Below are positions 35,047-47,111 of a stretch of DNA of 64,000 nt, piece after piece. The DNA comes from Molossus alvarezi (taxonomy: Eukaryota; Chordata; Mammalia; Chiroptera; Molossidae), in NCBI GenBank assembly GCA_037176705.1, contig CM073899.1, positions 8,122,001 to 8,186,000 of the forward strand, in the 5' to 3' direction. The translations under genes and the position numbers were made by a program. The notes beneath the pieces were generated by a model, which had not been told where the DNA came from, did no database searches, and saw only the letters and a list, made by a program, of their open reading frames with translations. Position 1 is the first letter of the stretch. Every line of letters starts with the position of its first letter.

Positions 35047-35700
35047 GAACTCGGCTGGAAGTTACTGCTACCGCCTCCCTTGCCACTCTGCATGGGCCCT
35101 GGGAACTCTGTTGCCTGCTAAGCTCTCGGCTGCAGCCACACAGACTCGCGGGCCCCAGGGAACTCGGCGGGACCAGGGAACTCGGCGGGAAGTTACTCCT
35201 ACCATCTCCCTTGCGACCCTGCATGGGCCCTGGGAACTCTGTAGCCTGCTAAGCTCTCAGCTGGAGCCGCACAGTCTCCCAAAGACCAGGGGACCCAGAG
35301 GGGCCAGGGAACTTGGCTGGAAGTTACTCCTACCGTCTCCCTTGCCACCCTGCATGGGCCCTGGGAACTCTGCAGCCTGCTAAGCTCTTGGCTGGAGCCT
35401 CACAGTCTCCCAAAGACCAGGGAACTCAGCGGGACCAGGGAACTAGGCGGGAAGTTAATCCTACCGCCTCCCTTGCCACCCTGCATGGGCCCTGGGAACT
35501 CTGTAGCCTGCTAAACTCTCGGCTGAGGCCCACAGACTCGCGGGCACCAGGGGACTTGGCAGGACCAGGGAACTCGGCGGGAAATTACTCCCACCGCCTC
35601 CCTTGCCACCCTGCATGGGCCCTGGGAATGCTGTAGCCTGCTAAGCTCTTGGCTGGAGCCACACAGACTCCCGGAGAACAGGGGACTTGGCGAGATTCTG
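35047..35700 (+). promoter_or_regulatory. L1-B 5'UTR: five ~131-bp tandem monomers
   Basis: A GC-rich unit beginning GAACTCGGCKGGAAGTTACT and continuing CTCCCTTGCCACCCTGCATG, GGCCCTGGGAACTCTGTAG and CTGCTAAGCTCT recurs at 35047, 35178, 35309, 35440 and 35570 (spacing 131, 131, 131, 130). More decayed related sequence continues to about 35900. Tandem monomers in an L1 5'UTR are known as promoter units in mouse L1; a promoter role here is inferred from position and CpG content. Confidence 0.85.
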
Positions 35701-36505
35701 CTACCAAGGCTGAGTCCTGCGAACTCTGTGTGCTAAGCCCTCGGCGGGCGCCGCGTGGACTCGCGTGGACCAGGGGACTGTGCTAGACACTACTACCATC
35801 TCTGCAGTGTCCCGCTACCGTGGCTCAGTCCTGGGGCTTCTGCTGAGTGCAACTCCCTCAGCTGGTGCCACAGCCACAGCCGCCCTTGGCTGGAAGCAGT
35901 GCCCTCGGGTTAAAAGTCCCAGGTGGCTCCAGGACGCAGAGTCCAGACAGAGGCTAAATTGGCAGCAGCCACTCACCTTGAGCTCCTGCGGAGGGAAGGC
36001 AGACTGGACTGGAATTGTGTGGGGACACTCGGGTTTTGGAGGGTGCTAAGAGCTGTCACTGAGTGCAGCCACGCAGGACTGTGGTCATTTTACTTTTTCT
36101 CAGGGCCCTGGGGAGAGGCGGTGGCCCCTCCCTCAGAGATTCAATCCCACCTGGTGGCCATTGAAATGCTAATTGAGGCCCATTAACAACGAACACCTGC
36201 CTCACTCTCAGGAAATCCTCATACACTGAGCACCTGAGGGAGTTTTCCAGGCAACTCAGAAACCAAGGGTCTGCAGGTGACCTCTACTAATAGCCTCCAG
36301 GCAAAAAAAAAAAAAAAAAAAAGCTAGGGGATAACTACCATTCCCAGGGCGTGCAACACTAACCAGAAAGGCTAAGATTTGACGGTAGTGTTTAAAGTGG
36401 GTCCTCCCTGGTGCATCCAAACCCAGGAGAGGGAGCCACAAACAGCAGAACACCAACACCCACTGGGAAAACTTGCAGACTCCAAAGCCCACTGTGATAA
36501 CCAAA

Positions 36506-37408
36506 ATGGTGAGAAACAGAAGCAAAAGCCAAATGAAAGATCAAGAGACCTCTACGGAAGATGAAATAAATGAGGTGCAGTTAAGCAAGTTAACAGAACT
36601 AGAATTTAGAGCCATGATGTTGCGGAAGCTCAACAGCATGTGAAAGGACATGAGCAACATGAGTAAAGACATAGAAATGTTGAAAATAAACCATCTGGAA
36701 ATGAAAAACCAACAGGAAGAAATGAAGAATGACATATCAAAAATAAAAAACACACTGGAAGGTCTAAAAAGCAGAGTAGGGGAAGCTGAGGACCGGATCA
36801 GTGAATTAGAAGACAGGCTAGAAGAAATCAACCAATCAGAAAACCAAAAGGAAAAAACGATTAAAAAACAAGAAGATAATTTAAGAGAACTGTGGGAAAA
36901 CTGGAAACGGAATAATATTCACATCATAGGAGTCCCTGAGGAAGAAGAAAGTAAGCGAGGGCTAGAGAATATATTCAAAGAAATAGTGACAGAAAACTTC
37001 CCTAATTTGGTGAAGGAAGAAGGCATTCAAGTTCAAGAAGGACAGAGAGCCCCAAGTAAGAAGAACCCAAACAGGCCCACACCAAGACACATAGTAATCA
37101 AACTGCCAAAAATTAAAGACAAAGAGAAAATCCTAAAAGCAGCAAGAGATAAGCAATGGGTTACCTACAAAGGAAACCCCATAAGGCTCTCAGCTGACTT
37201 TTCACAAGAAACACTACAGGCTAGAAGGGAATGGCATGAAGTAATCAAGGTCATGAAAAACAAGGATCTGAATCCAACACTACTCTACCCAGCAAGGCTA
37301 TCATGCAAAATAGAAGGCCAAATAAAGAGCTTTTCAGACAAAAAAAAGCTAAGGGAATACATTAGCACCAAACCAGCACTGCAAGAAATGTTAAAAGGAC
37401 TGCTGTAA
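36506..37408 (+). pseudogene. L1-B ORF1 with one stop codon
   Basis: L1 ORF1 codes for the trimeric RNA-binding protein that coats L1 RNA in cytoplasmic particles. The frame from ATG 36506 to TAA 37406-37408 is 300 codons, with one in-frame TGA at 36641-36643 (codon 46), where L1-A reads AAT. After it the protein shows a heptad-rich coiled coil (EMKNDISKIKNTLEGLKSRV), an RRM-like middle (NIHIIGVPEEEE, ENFPNLVKEEG) and a C-terminal domain (RLSADFSQETLQARREWHEV). An internal ATG at 36650 could give a 252-residue product lacking the N terminus. Confidence 0.93.
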
Positions 37409-37453
37409 TTAGCAGCAGAAATGGGAAGGAAAATAGAACCACACTAAACAAAA

Positions 37454-40400
37454 ATGGCAATAAATAAGTACATATCAATAACCACCTTAAATGTAAATGG
37501 ACTGAATGCTCCCATAAAAAGACACAGAGTAGCTGATTTGGATAAGAAAGCATGACTCATCTATATGTTGTTTACAAGAGACCCACCTCACAACAAAAGA
37601 CTCACATAGATTGAAAGTGAAGGGATGGAAAAAAATCTTTCAAGCAAATGGAAAAGAAAAAAAAGCTGGGGTAGCAATAATTATATCTGGTAAAATAGAC
37701 TTCAGATTGAAGGCCATAACTAGAGACAAAGAAGACCACTACGTAATATTGAAAGATTCTATCCAACAGGAAGATATAACCTTGATAAACATATATGCAC
37801 CCAATATAGGAGCACCAAAATATATTAAAAAACTATTGGAGGACTTCAAAGGAGAAATCGATAGCAATACAATCATAGCAGGGGACTTCAACACCCCGCT
37901 CACATCACTGGATAGATCCTCTAGACAAAAAATGAGCAAGGAAACAGAGACTCTAAATGAAGCACTAGACCAAATGGATTTAATAGATATCTACAGAGAA
38001 GTACACCCCAAAACTACAGAATTCACGTTCTTCTCAAGTGCACATGGAACATTCTCCAAGATAGACCACATGTTAGGGCACAAACTAAGTCTCTACAAGT
38101 TCAAGAAGATTGAAATTATAACAAGCATCTTCTCAGACCACAATGGTATGAAACTAGTAATCAATTGCAAGAAGAACATACAAAGACATTTTACCACATG
38201 GAAGCTAAATAGAATGTTATTAAACAATGAATGGGTCACCGAGGAGATCAAGGAAGAAATCAAAAACTTCCTGGAAACCAATGAAAATGAGGACACAACA
38301 ATACAAAATCTATGGGATGCAGCGAAAGCAGTTCTGAGAGGGAAGTTCATAGCACTACAGGCCTACCTCAAAAAAGAAGAAAAATCTCTAATAGACTACC
38401 TAACCTCACAACTTAAAGAACTGGAGAGTAAGCAAAAAGAAAACCCCAGAGCAAGTAGAAGGAAGGAAATAGTAAGGATCAGAGCAGAAATAAACGACAC
38501 AGAGATCAAAAAAACAATTCAGAGGATCAATAAAACAAAGAGCTGGTTTTTCAAAAAGATAAACAAGATTGATCGACCCTTAGCTAGACTCACGAAGAAA
38601 CAAAGAGAGAGAACCCAAATACATAAAATCAGAAATGAAAGAGGAGAGATAACAACTGAAACCACAGAAATGCAAAAGATCGTTAACAACTACTATGAAC
38701 AATTATACGGCAACAAATTCGAAAATCTAAGCGAAATGGACAAATTTCTAGAAACACATAGTCTCCCAAAACTGGATCAGGAAGAGATTGAAAACTTGAA
38801 CAGAACAATAACAACAGTAGAAATTGAAGATGTAATCAAGACTCTTCCAGCAAACAAAAGCCCAGGCCCAGATGGCTTCATGGGGGAGTTTTACCGAACA
38901 TTCAAAAAGAACTAATACCCATTCTCCTGAAACTATTTCAAAAAATTCAAGAAGAAGGAAGACTTCCAAACTCGTTTTATGAAGCCAGCATAATTCTAAT
39001 TCCAAAACCAGAAAAGGATACAACAAAGAAAGAAAACTATAGGCCAATATCCCTGATGAACATAGATGCCAAAATCCTGAACAAAATACTAGCAAATCGA
39101 ATCCAGCAATACACCAGAAAAATTATCCACCATGACCAAGTGGGATTCATCCCAGGGATGCAAGGCTGGCACATTATTCGCAAATCCATAAATGTGATAC
39201 ACCACATAAATAAAATGAAGAATAAAAACCACATGATCATATCAATAGATGCTAAAAAAGCCTACGACAAAATCCAGCATCCATTTCTGATAAAAACGCT
39301 CAGCAGTGTGGGAATAGAGGGATCATATCTAGACATAATAAAGGCCATATATGAAAGACCTACAGCCAACATCATACTCAATCGGCAAAAACTAAAAGCA
39401 TTTCCCTTAAGAACAGGAACAAGGCAAGGATGCCCACTTTCACCACTCCTATTTAACATAGTACTGGAAGTCTTAGCCACAGCAATCAGACAGGAAGAAA
39501 AAATAAAAGGGATCCAAATTGGAAAGGAGGAAGTGAAATTGTCATTATTTGCAGATGACATGATAATGTACATAGAAAACCCCAAAGACTCCACCAAAAA
39601 TTTACTAGACTTAATAAATGAATTTGGCAAAGTACCAGGATACAAAATTAACGTCAAGAAATCGATGGCATTCTTATACACCAATAATGAACTCACAGAA
39701 AGAGAAACTAAGAAAACAATCCCATTTACCATTGTGGCAAAAAAATTATGATACCTAGGAATAAACTTAACCAAAGAAATAAAGGACCTATTCGCAGAAA
39801 ACTACATGTCTTTGAAAAAAGAAATAGAGCAAGATATAAAAAAGTGGAAGCACATACCCTGTTCATGTATTGGGAGAATTAACATTATTAAAATGTCCAT
39901 ATTACCCAAAGCAATATATAGATTCAACGCAATCCCCATCAAAACACCAACGGCATACTTCACAGAATTAGAACAATTACTTCAAAAGTTCATATGGAAC
40001 CAAAAAAGGCCTCAAATAGCCACAGCAATCTTGAAAAGGAAGAAAAAAGTTGGAGGGATCACAATACCAGATTTCAGGTTATACTACAAAGCTACTATAA
40101 TCAAAACAGCCTGGTACTGGCACAAGAACAGGTATATAGACCAGTGGAACAGAATAGAGAACCCAGAAATGAACCCAAGGCAATATGCTGAATTAATATT
40201 TGACAAAGTTGGCAAGAGCATACAGTGGAGTAAGGACAGCCTCTTTAATAAATGGTGCTGGGAAAATTGGACAGCTACTTGCAGAAAAATAAAACTAGAC
40301 CATCAACTTACACCCTACACCAAAATAAACTCAAAATGGATAAAAGACTTAAATGTGACTCATAAATCCATAAAAATCCTAGAGGAGACTGTGGGCAACA

Positions 40401-41272
40401 AAATCTCAGACATCATAAGCAGCAGAATTTTTACTGACACATCACCTAAGGCAATAGAAACAAAGGAGAAAATGAACACATGGGACTACATCAAACTCAT
40501 AAGCTTCTGCGAAAGATACAATCATCAAAATGGAAAGGCTACTCACTGTATGGGAGAGCATAATTGCCAATGATATATCAGATAAGGGATTAATTTCCAA
40601 TACATATAGAGTGCTCATACAACTCCACAAAAGGAAGACAAAGAATCCAATTAAAAATGGTCAGAGGAACTAAATAGACACCTCTCCAAACAGGACATAC
40701 AAATGGCTAAGAAACATATGAAGAAATGCTCATCATCACTAATCATCAGAGAGATGCAAATCAAAACAACAATGAGGTATCACCTCACACCTGTCAGAAT
40801 GGCCGCCATCAACAAATCATCAAACAACAAGTGTTGGCGAGGGTGTGGAGAAAAGGGGACTCTAGTACACTGCTGGTGGGAATGCAGACTGGTGCAGTCA
40901 CTATGGAATACAATATGGTGTTACCTCAAAAAATTAAAAATTGATCTTCCTTTTGACCCAGTGATCCCTCTTCTAGGAATATACCCTAAGAAGCATAAAA
41001 CACCAATAAGAAAGAATATATGTACCCCCATCTTTGTAGCAGCAGTATTTACAATCGCTAAGATCTGGAAACAGCCCAAGTGCCCATCAGTAGGTGAATG
41101 GATCAAAAAGCTGTGGTACATATACACAATGGAGTACTACGCAGCGGTAAGAAAGAAAGATCTCTTATCCTTTGAGACTACATGGAGGGCCCTGGAAAGT
41201 ATCATCCTAAGTAAAACAAGCCAAACAGAGAAAGACAAATTTCATATGATCTCACTTATTTGTGGAATATAA
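37454..41272 (+). pseudogene. L1-B ORF2 (endonuclease-RT), lightly broken
   Basis: About 1,270 codons, normal length for L1 ORF2. Apurinic-type endonuclease motifs AGDFNTPL (near 37878) and SDHNGMKL (near 38135); RT motifs [41 protein letters not shown] and catalytic FADD at 39548-39559; C-terminal zinc knuckle [18 protein letters not shown] from 40832. Breaks: one extra base near 37538, one missing base near 38911, an in-frame TGA at 39749-39751 at an expected Arg (a CpG-decay CGA to TGA would explain it), and a shifted segment between about 40511 and 40657. The shifts cancel, so the last part is back in the starting frame. Confidence 0.94.
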
Positions 41273-41532
41273 TGAACATAACAGTTTGAGGAATGGGGTA
41301 GTCCCAGAGACGCGGAAGCCGGGTACAGACTGACAATCCCCTAAGGAGTGGGTAGGTGGGGGAGGGATGAACCACAGAACTTATACGCATATATGCATGA
41401 ACGGTGGACATGGACATCAAGCTGAGGAAGGGGCAGGGAGGGGAGGGGAGGGTGGAATCAGTGGGGGATAAAAGGAGACTCATCTGTAACAAAAATTAAT
41501 CAATAAAAAAAATGAATAAATAAAAAAAAAAG

Positions 41533-41548
41533 AAAACCATGAGTTGTT
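41533..41548. repeat. Target-site duplication, right copy
   Basis: AAAACCATGAGTTGTT, identical to 29226-29241. Confidence 0.9.
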
Positions 41549-41860
41549 TTTGCCATTCTGGCCTACCTCTTATAAACAATTTTTATTTCTAATTGTTTCT
41601 TCCAAAGACTGTTTTTCTCCTCTTTTCACTTTGCACATTATTTTCTTTGAGTTGTGATGTTAGAAATCCTTATGGATACAAAAGGTCATTCATGTTTTAG
41701 ATAGGTACCAATTTTGCTGGTGTCCTAAACAGTGAGTGATGCTAGCAAGGAAATTACCTAAACTTTTCTTTCTTAATTAAAAAAATAAAAAAGGAAACTT
41801 AGTTGTATTTGTTCAACATTTTTAGCTAGGTTAAAATATGTCTCTTCTTTTTGGTCTATT
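41549..41860. other. Unassigned AT-rich DNA
   Basis: Nothing recognised; T-rich. Confidence 0.45.
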
Positions 41861-42080
41861 TCTAGGAGTACAGGATAGACTCTATGAGTGGAAGAAAAGC
41901 TCTAATTGTAAAAGATGGAATCTGGGAGTAAGGAACCCCCACTACAACTGGAGGAAGGCCTCTGGGAGTGGAGGACCACCTTCTGGATAGGAGGACAGCC
42001 TCTGGGAATGGAGTATCATCCTCTGGGAGTAGAAGATGACCTCCAATAATATAACATGGTCTCCAGAGGATGAAGGCAGT
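41861..42080. repeat. Degenerate minisatellite, 20-bp period
   Basis: About eleven consecutive 20-base units with consensus near TCTGGGAGTGGAGGACNNCC. The unit starts fall at 41861, 41881, 41901 and so on, with a one-base slip near 42020. The period is not a multiple of three, so no repeat protein is expected. Individual units are well diverged, which points to an old array. Confidence 0.85.
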
Positions 42081-42167
42081 TTCCAACCCCCAGAAAAAAA
42101 GTTCTAAAACCACAAAGAAAGAAATTCTTCCAACAACCTAAGTGAGGCTGGGAGAATATTCTTTCTT

Positions 42168-42412
42168 TCTTTTTTTTTTATCCTCACTCGAGGACATTTT
42201 TTCTATTTTTTTGTTCAGATAGAGTGGGAGGGAGAGAGAGAGAGAGAGAAACATCGACGTGAAAGGGATACATTGAGTTGTTGCCACCCACACGACCCAC
42301 CCAGGGCCAGGGACAAACTGCAACCGAGGTATGTGCCCTTAGCAGGAACTGAACCTGCATCTCTCTGGACTGCATGCCGACGCTCTAACCACTGAGACAA
42401 ACCGACCAGGGC
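42168..42412 (-). mobile_element. Ves SINE (hairpin-tail type)
   Basis: Minus-strand full copy: T-run, antisense TCCTCACTCGAGGAC, GA-rich middle, head GCCCTGGTCGGTTTG. Perfect 15-bp duplication AGAATATTCTTTCTT at 42153-42167 and 42413-42427. Confidence 0.96.
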
Positions 42413-42516
42413 AGAATATTCTTTCTTACTTGTCTCCTGATGAACCCCAAGTTCTAGCTGAAACATTTTGAACCACATAAAACCCTGAGCAAAAAAAACA
42501 GTTAAGATATGCCCAG

Positions 42517-44615
42517 GTTTCTCAAGATAGAGATGCCCACTTTCACCACTTTTATTTAACGTAGTACTAGAAGTCTTCGCCACAGCAATTAGACAAGAAA
42601 GAACAATAAGAGGGATATAAATTGGAAAGGAGGAAGTGAAACTGTCACTATTTGCAGATAACATGATATTGTACATAGAATACCCTAAAGACTCCATCAA
42701 AAATCTAGATTTAATAAACAACTTTGGCAAAGTAGCAAGATACAAAGTTAACATAAAGAAATCGACAGCATTCTTATATATCAATAATGTACTCACAGAA
42801 AGAGAAACTAAAAACACAATATCGTTTATCATTGTGGCAAAAAAAATTGAGATACCTAGCAATAAACTTAACCAAAGACGTAAAGGATTTATTTTCAGAA
42901 AACAACAGGACATTTAAAAAAGAAACAGAGGAAGATATAAAAAAGTGGAAGCATATACCTTGTTCATGGATTAGAACTAACATCATTAAAATGTCCATAC
43001 TACCCAAAGCAATCTATAGATTCAATGCAATCTCACTTAAAATACCAATGACATACCTCACAGAACTAGAACGAATACTTCAAAACTTTACATGGAACCA
43101 AAAAAGCCCCCAAATAACCAAGCAATCTTGAAAAAGGACAAAGTAGGAGGGATCACAATACTGGATATCAACTTATACTACAGAGCCACTGTAATCAAAA
43201 CAGCCTGATACTGGCACAAGAACATGCAAATAGATTAATGGAACAGACAGAGAACCTGGAAATTGGCTCAATTAATATTTGACAAAGGTGGCAAAAGCAT
43301 ACAGTGGTGTAAAAACAGTCTCTTTAATAAATGGTGTTGGGAAAATTGGACAGCTACATACAAAAAAGTGAAACTAGACCACCACCTTACACCATACACA
43401 TGAATAAATTCAAAATGGATAAAAGACTTAAACGTGACTTGTGAATCTATAAAAATCCTAAAAGAAAATGGAGACAACAAAATTTCAGACATCACATGCA
43501 GGAGAATTTTCACTGATACAACACCTAACGTAAGAGAAACAAAGGAAAAAATAAACAAATGGGACTACATCAAACTAAAAAGCTTCTGCACAGAAAAAGA
43601 AACAAGAATCAATATGGAAAAGGAACCCACTATATAGGAGAGCATAATTATCAACAATACATCAGATAAGTGGTTAATTTCCAAAATTCATAGAGTACTC
43701 ATACAACTCAACAAAAGAAAGACAAAGAACCCAATTAAAAATGGGCAGAGGACCTAAAGAGACACCTCTTTAAAGAAGACATACAAATGACCAAGAGACA
43801 TATGAAAAAATGCTCAGTCACTAATCACCAAATAGATGCAAATTAAAGCAACTGTGAGGTATCACCTCACACCTGCCAGAATGGCCGCCATCAACAAATC
43901 ATCAAGCAACAAGTGCTGGTGAGGGTGTGGACAAAAGGGGACTCTAGTACACTGCTAGTGGAAATGCACACTGGTGCAGTCACTATGGAAAACAATATGG
44001 TATTTCTTCAAAAAATTAAAATCGAATTGCCATTTGACCCAAGTGATCCCACTTCTAAGAATATATACTAAGAAGCCTGAAACACCAATCAGAAAGAATA
44101 TATGTACCCCCATGTTCATAGCAGGACTATTTACAATTGCTAAAATCTAGAAACAGCCGAAGTGTCCATCAATAGATGAGTGAATAAAAAAGCTGTGGTA
44201 CATATACACAATGGAATACTATGCAGCTGTAAGACAGAAAGATCTCTTATGTCTTGAGATGACATGGAAGGGCCTGAAGAGCATTATGCGAAGTGAAATA
44301 AGTCAATCAGAAAAAGACAAATACCATATGATCTCACTTATTTGTGGAATATAATGAACAAAATAAACTGATGAACAAAATAGACTCAGAGACATAGAAA
44401 GGAGTACGGTTCAGACTGACAAACCTCAGAGGAGGGGGGCGGAGGGGATGGATGAGATAAACCAAAGAGCTTAAATGCGTGTATGTAACCAATGGTCATT
44501 GACAACTATGCTGCGTGGCAGGGGCGGGAGGATCAGGAGGAGGATGTGTGGGGGGAGGGGAGGGAGAAGACATCTGTAACAAAAATAAATTCATACAAAT
44601 TGCAAAGAAAAACAA
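42517..44615 (+). mobile_element. L1-C, 5'-truncated L1 with target duplication
   Basis: Plus-strand L1 of about 2.1 kb beginning in the RT domain at the GCPLSPLLF region and running to the 3'UTR (GAGGGGAGGGAGAAGACATC, then AACAAAAATAAATTC). Exact 13-bp duplication AAGATATGCCCAG at 42504-42516 and 44616-44628. Close relative of L1-B, with many small indels in ORF2. Confidence 0.95.
42540..44340 (+). pseudogene. L1-C ORF2 C-terminal pseudogene
   Basis: Truncated L1 ORF2. The FADD site reads SLFADNM (GATAAC at about 42656), so the second catalytic Asp is Asn. Open pieces are 42636-42917, 42787-43131 and 43434-43637, separated by shifts and stops. The stretch around 43850-44340 keeps zinc-knuckle and C-terminal wording. 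Dead on arrival by 5' truncation, which is the commonest fate of L1 copies. Confidence 0.88.
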
Positions 44616-44628
44616 AAGATATGCCCAG

Positions 44629-45722
44629 TTTCCTGATTCACAGATATTGTGAGATAATAAATGTATTATTTATCAAGTATGTGGAAATTTCTTATGTAGC
44701 AATAGATGACACTGAAGCCCAAAAGTAGTTTAAAGAAAGGAAGCATGAAATGCAGAACTGATGACCCTGGATATCAAGCATTAGGAGGGAAGGAAGGGCT
44801 ATCGGGTGAGACAAGATTAGAATCCAGGCATAGCCCAATTCCTTTTTTTTTTTTTTTTTAGTTTTTTGTCTGGCAATAAATATTTTAATTTTTTTTATTT
44901 GTTTAACAAATAATTTCAAGTGTATTTCCCTTTTTTTTTTCTTTTAAGTACAAAGCTAAACCACAAACAGACATAACTAGGATATTTTCTGATTTTCTGT
45001 CACATAACACACTCTGTTGGATCCTGACCAAGCAAGAGTGGAACACGAGGCAGGGGAAGACTTTCTTGGGTAGCACCATCATGAGGCTGGGGGAGGTTGG
45101 GGTGGGGACTGCAGGGCATCAATGTTGAGGACAGACTTTTACACCTGTCTCCATTCACGTTTGCCTAGGACTGGGGAGCCCGAAGATCCCCGGTCTCCAG
45201 AGCCCCACCCCCTAGCCTGAATGTTACAGGAGAATAAGAATCTGTCCCCCTCGGGAGGGAGGAGGAAGCTACCTACTCCTCCTTTCATCACAGTGGAGGT
45301 GAAACTTTACCTTAGCCTTGATCCCTGGGTGCTGGACCAGCCCTCTCCTCTGGGGCAGGGTCCCAGGAAGAACACCGGGTGTCCTGACACACAGAAAGCC
45401 CAACAACACATCTGGCATTTGTAACCCAGCAGAATCTGTAGGGATGGGGTGGGGTGGGGTGAGGTGTGTGTGTGTGGCGGCGATCAGATGAGTAATTGCT
45501 GGTCCCACTACAAAACCTTATTTTTAGTGAGAACACAGTGCCCTCTGGAATTTCTTCTACAGCACATACACAATGCAGCCGCTTCACTCACCTTTCTTGT
45601 GTTTTGTTTTGTTTCGTTTTTTTTCTGATCTCTTTTATATTTATATTTCTTATTGTGGACACTATGACAGATGTCCCCCATACTCCCCCCTTTACCCACC
45701 TCTATCTACCCTTTAAAAAATG
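44629..45722. other. Unassigned DNA with T-run and GC-rich segment
   Basis: A T-run lies at 44843-44859. 45040-45480 is GC-richer with GGGGT and GTGTGTG tracts and no recognisable exon. 45640-45722 resembles the antisense of the bat L1 3'UTR (CTATGACAGATGTCCCCC). No gene supported. Confidence 0.4.
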
Positions 45723-45729
45723 AATTCAG

Positions 45730-45985
45730 CCCTGGCCAGTTTGGCTCAGCAGTTAGAGTGTCAGCCTGCGGGCTAGAGAGACCCGGGTTCGGTTCCCGCT
45801 AAGGGGACGTACCTAGGTTGCAGTTTGTCCCCGGCCCTGGTTGGGTCCTGTGGGTAGCGACCACTCGATGTGTCTGTCCCTTTCCCATCAATGTTTCTCT
45901 CTCTCTCTCTCTCTCTTCCTCCCACTCTATCTGAACAAAATACCAAAAAAATGTCCTCAGGTGAGGATACAAAAATAAATAAATA
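45730..45985 (+). mobile_element. Ves SINE (hairpin-tail type)
   Basis: Plus-strand copy with B-box GGTTCGGTTCC, 3' end TCCTCAGGTGAGGAT and AAATA tail. Short duplication AATTCAG at 45723-45729 and 45986-45992. Confidence 0.93.
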
Positions 45986-45992
45986 AATTCAG

Positions 45993-46854
45993 TGTTCACA
46001 TCTCTGTCAAGAATTACTCACTTCGGGAAGCCCTTCCTTGCCGGGCCCAGCTCAGCAGCACTTTTCCTGCCCACATCTGCTTTGCTGACCCTCCCTGATG
46101 CCTCCAGGTGCTCAGAACAGCGGCAGCTGCAGAGGGAAAACCTGGGCCTGGCCAGTGCCCACAGTCCACTCGGTCAATGTGCGTTTGAGAAGGCAGCAGG
46201 GAAGACTGGCTTACTGAAAAACCTTTTAAAAATACATTCATGTACTTGCTTCCATGTGCGTCTATTGAGATATCAAGAGAAAAAGACCTGGGGATACCCT
46301 GCCAGGCCATCAGGAGGCGGGACCCTTGGCCACCTGCACTCAGATGTCGGCTGTTGGGAGGACTCCTGGTTCTTCAGCTGGTGGCTGGAGCATCACCCAT
46401 CTTCCCAGACCATGTTTGACTGTTTCTCATGAAACGTGTGTGGGGTCTCTGACTGTCTGCAGATTGTCTAGCTCTTAAGGTAGAGGGTCAAAATGGTCTT
46501 TGTGATTCACCTGTTGCTTGAAAGAAGAATGGGGCACTGCAGTGTGGGCTCAGAGCCTTCCCCAGAACAGACTGCTTCTTCACACGGGGCCTTAGGTCAG
46601 GTTCCTAGAAAGCAGAGCTTGGGACAGAGATTCAGATGCATTTCATTCACTGAGTGCTCTTAGGGAAAAATGTATGAGAGTAGAGAAGAAAAGAGAAAAG
46701 ATGAGCAAAAGTCTGATCTCAAGTAAAATCTGCCCTGGTCTGATCCACGAGGAAGAACAATTCTGGAGATCAAGTTCTACCACCGACTTCTTTCTCCTTG
46801 AGGCAGGGGCCACTCTTATGGCCCCATGACAGTCATCCTGGGTTATAGGATATA
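45993..46854. other. Unassigned intergenic DNA
   Basis: Moderate GC. A 146-codon ORF (45992-46432) has no recognisable domain. The start (GGAAGCCCTTCCTTGCC) faintly recalls antisense L2. No gene claimed. Confidence 0.4.
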
Positions 46855-46869
46855 AAGAAGGTGAATTGT

Positions 46870-47111
46870 TGCCCTGGCCGGTTTGACTCAACTGTTAGAG
46901 CATCGGCCCTTGGTCCAGAGAGACCCGGGTTTGGTTCCTGCTAAGGGCACATACCATGGTTGCAGTTTGTCCCAGCCTCAGTTGGGGTCATGTGGGTGGC
47001 AGCCAGTTGATGTGTCTCTTTCATATCAATGTTTCTCTTTCTTTCTTCCTCCCTCTCACTGTCTCTATCTGAAGATGAATGCAAAAGTGTCCTTGATTGA
47101 GGAATAAATAA

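Larger units (their letters stand above)
34817..41532 (+). mobile_element. L1-B, nearly intact full-length L1
   Basis: Plus-strand L1 starting directly after the A-run of L1-A. 5'UTR 34817-36505 with tandem monomers, ORF1 36506-37408, 45-bp intergenic gap, ORF2 37454-41272, 3'UTR with a GGGGAGGGGAGGG purine tract near 41440, and an A-rich tail to 41532. About 6.7 kb, the usual full length. Both ORFs span their full length with few breaks, so this is the youngest L1 here. The right target duplication follows at 41533-41548. Confidence 0.94.

Noticed and set aside
35047..35650. Regularly spaced repeats suggesting a CRISPR-like array
   Set aside because: The 131-base units are repeated along their whole length with no unique spacers, and they lie in a vertebrate L1 5'UTR.
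37611..38915. 434-codon ORF as a host or domesticated gene
   Set aside because: It is the endonuclease part of L1-B ORF2 between two single-base shifts, inside a complete L1 with tail and target duplication.
45992..46432. 146-codon plus-strand ORF
   Set aside because: Starts at the edge of a SINE, overlaps a minus-strand ORF and resembles nothing.
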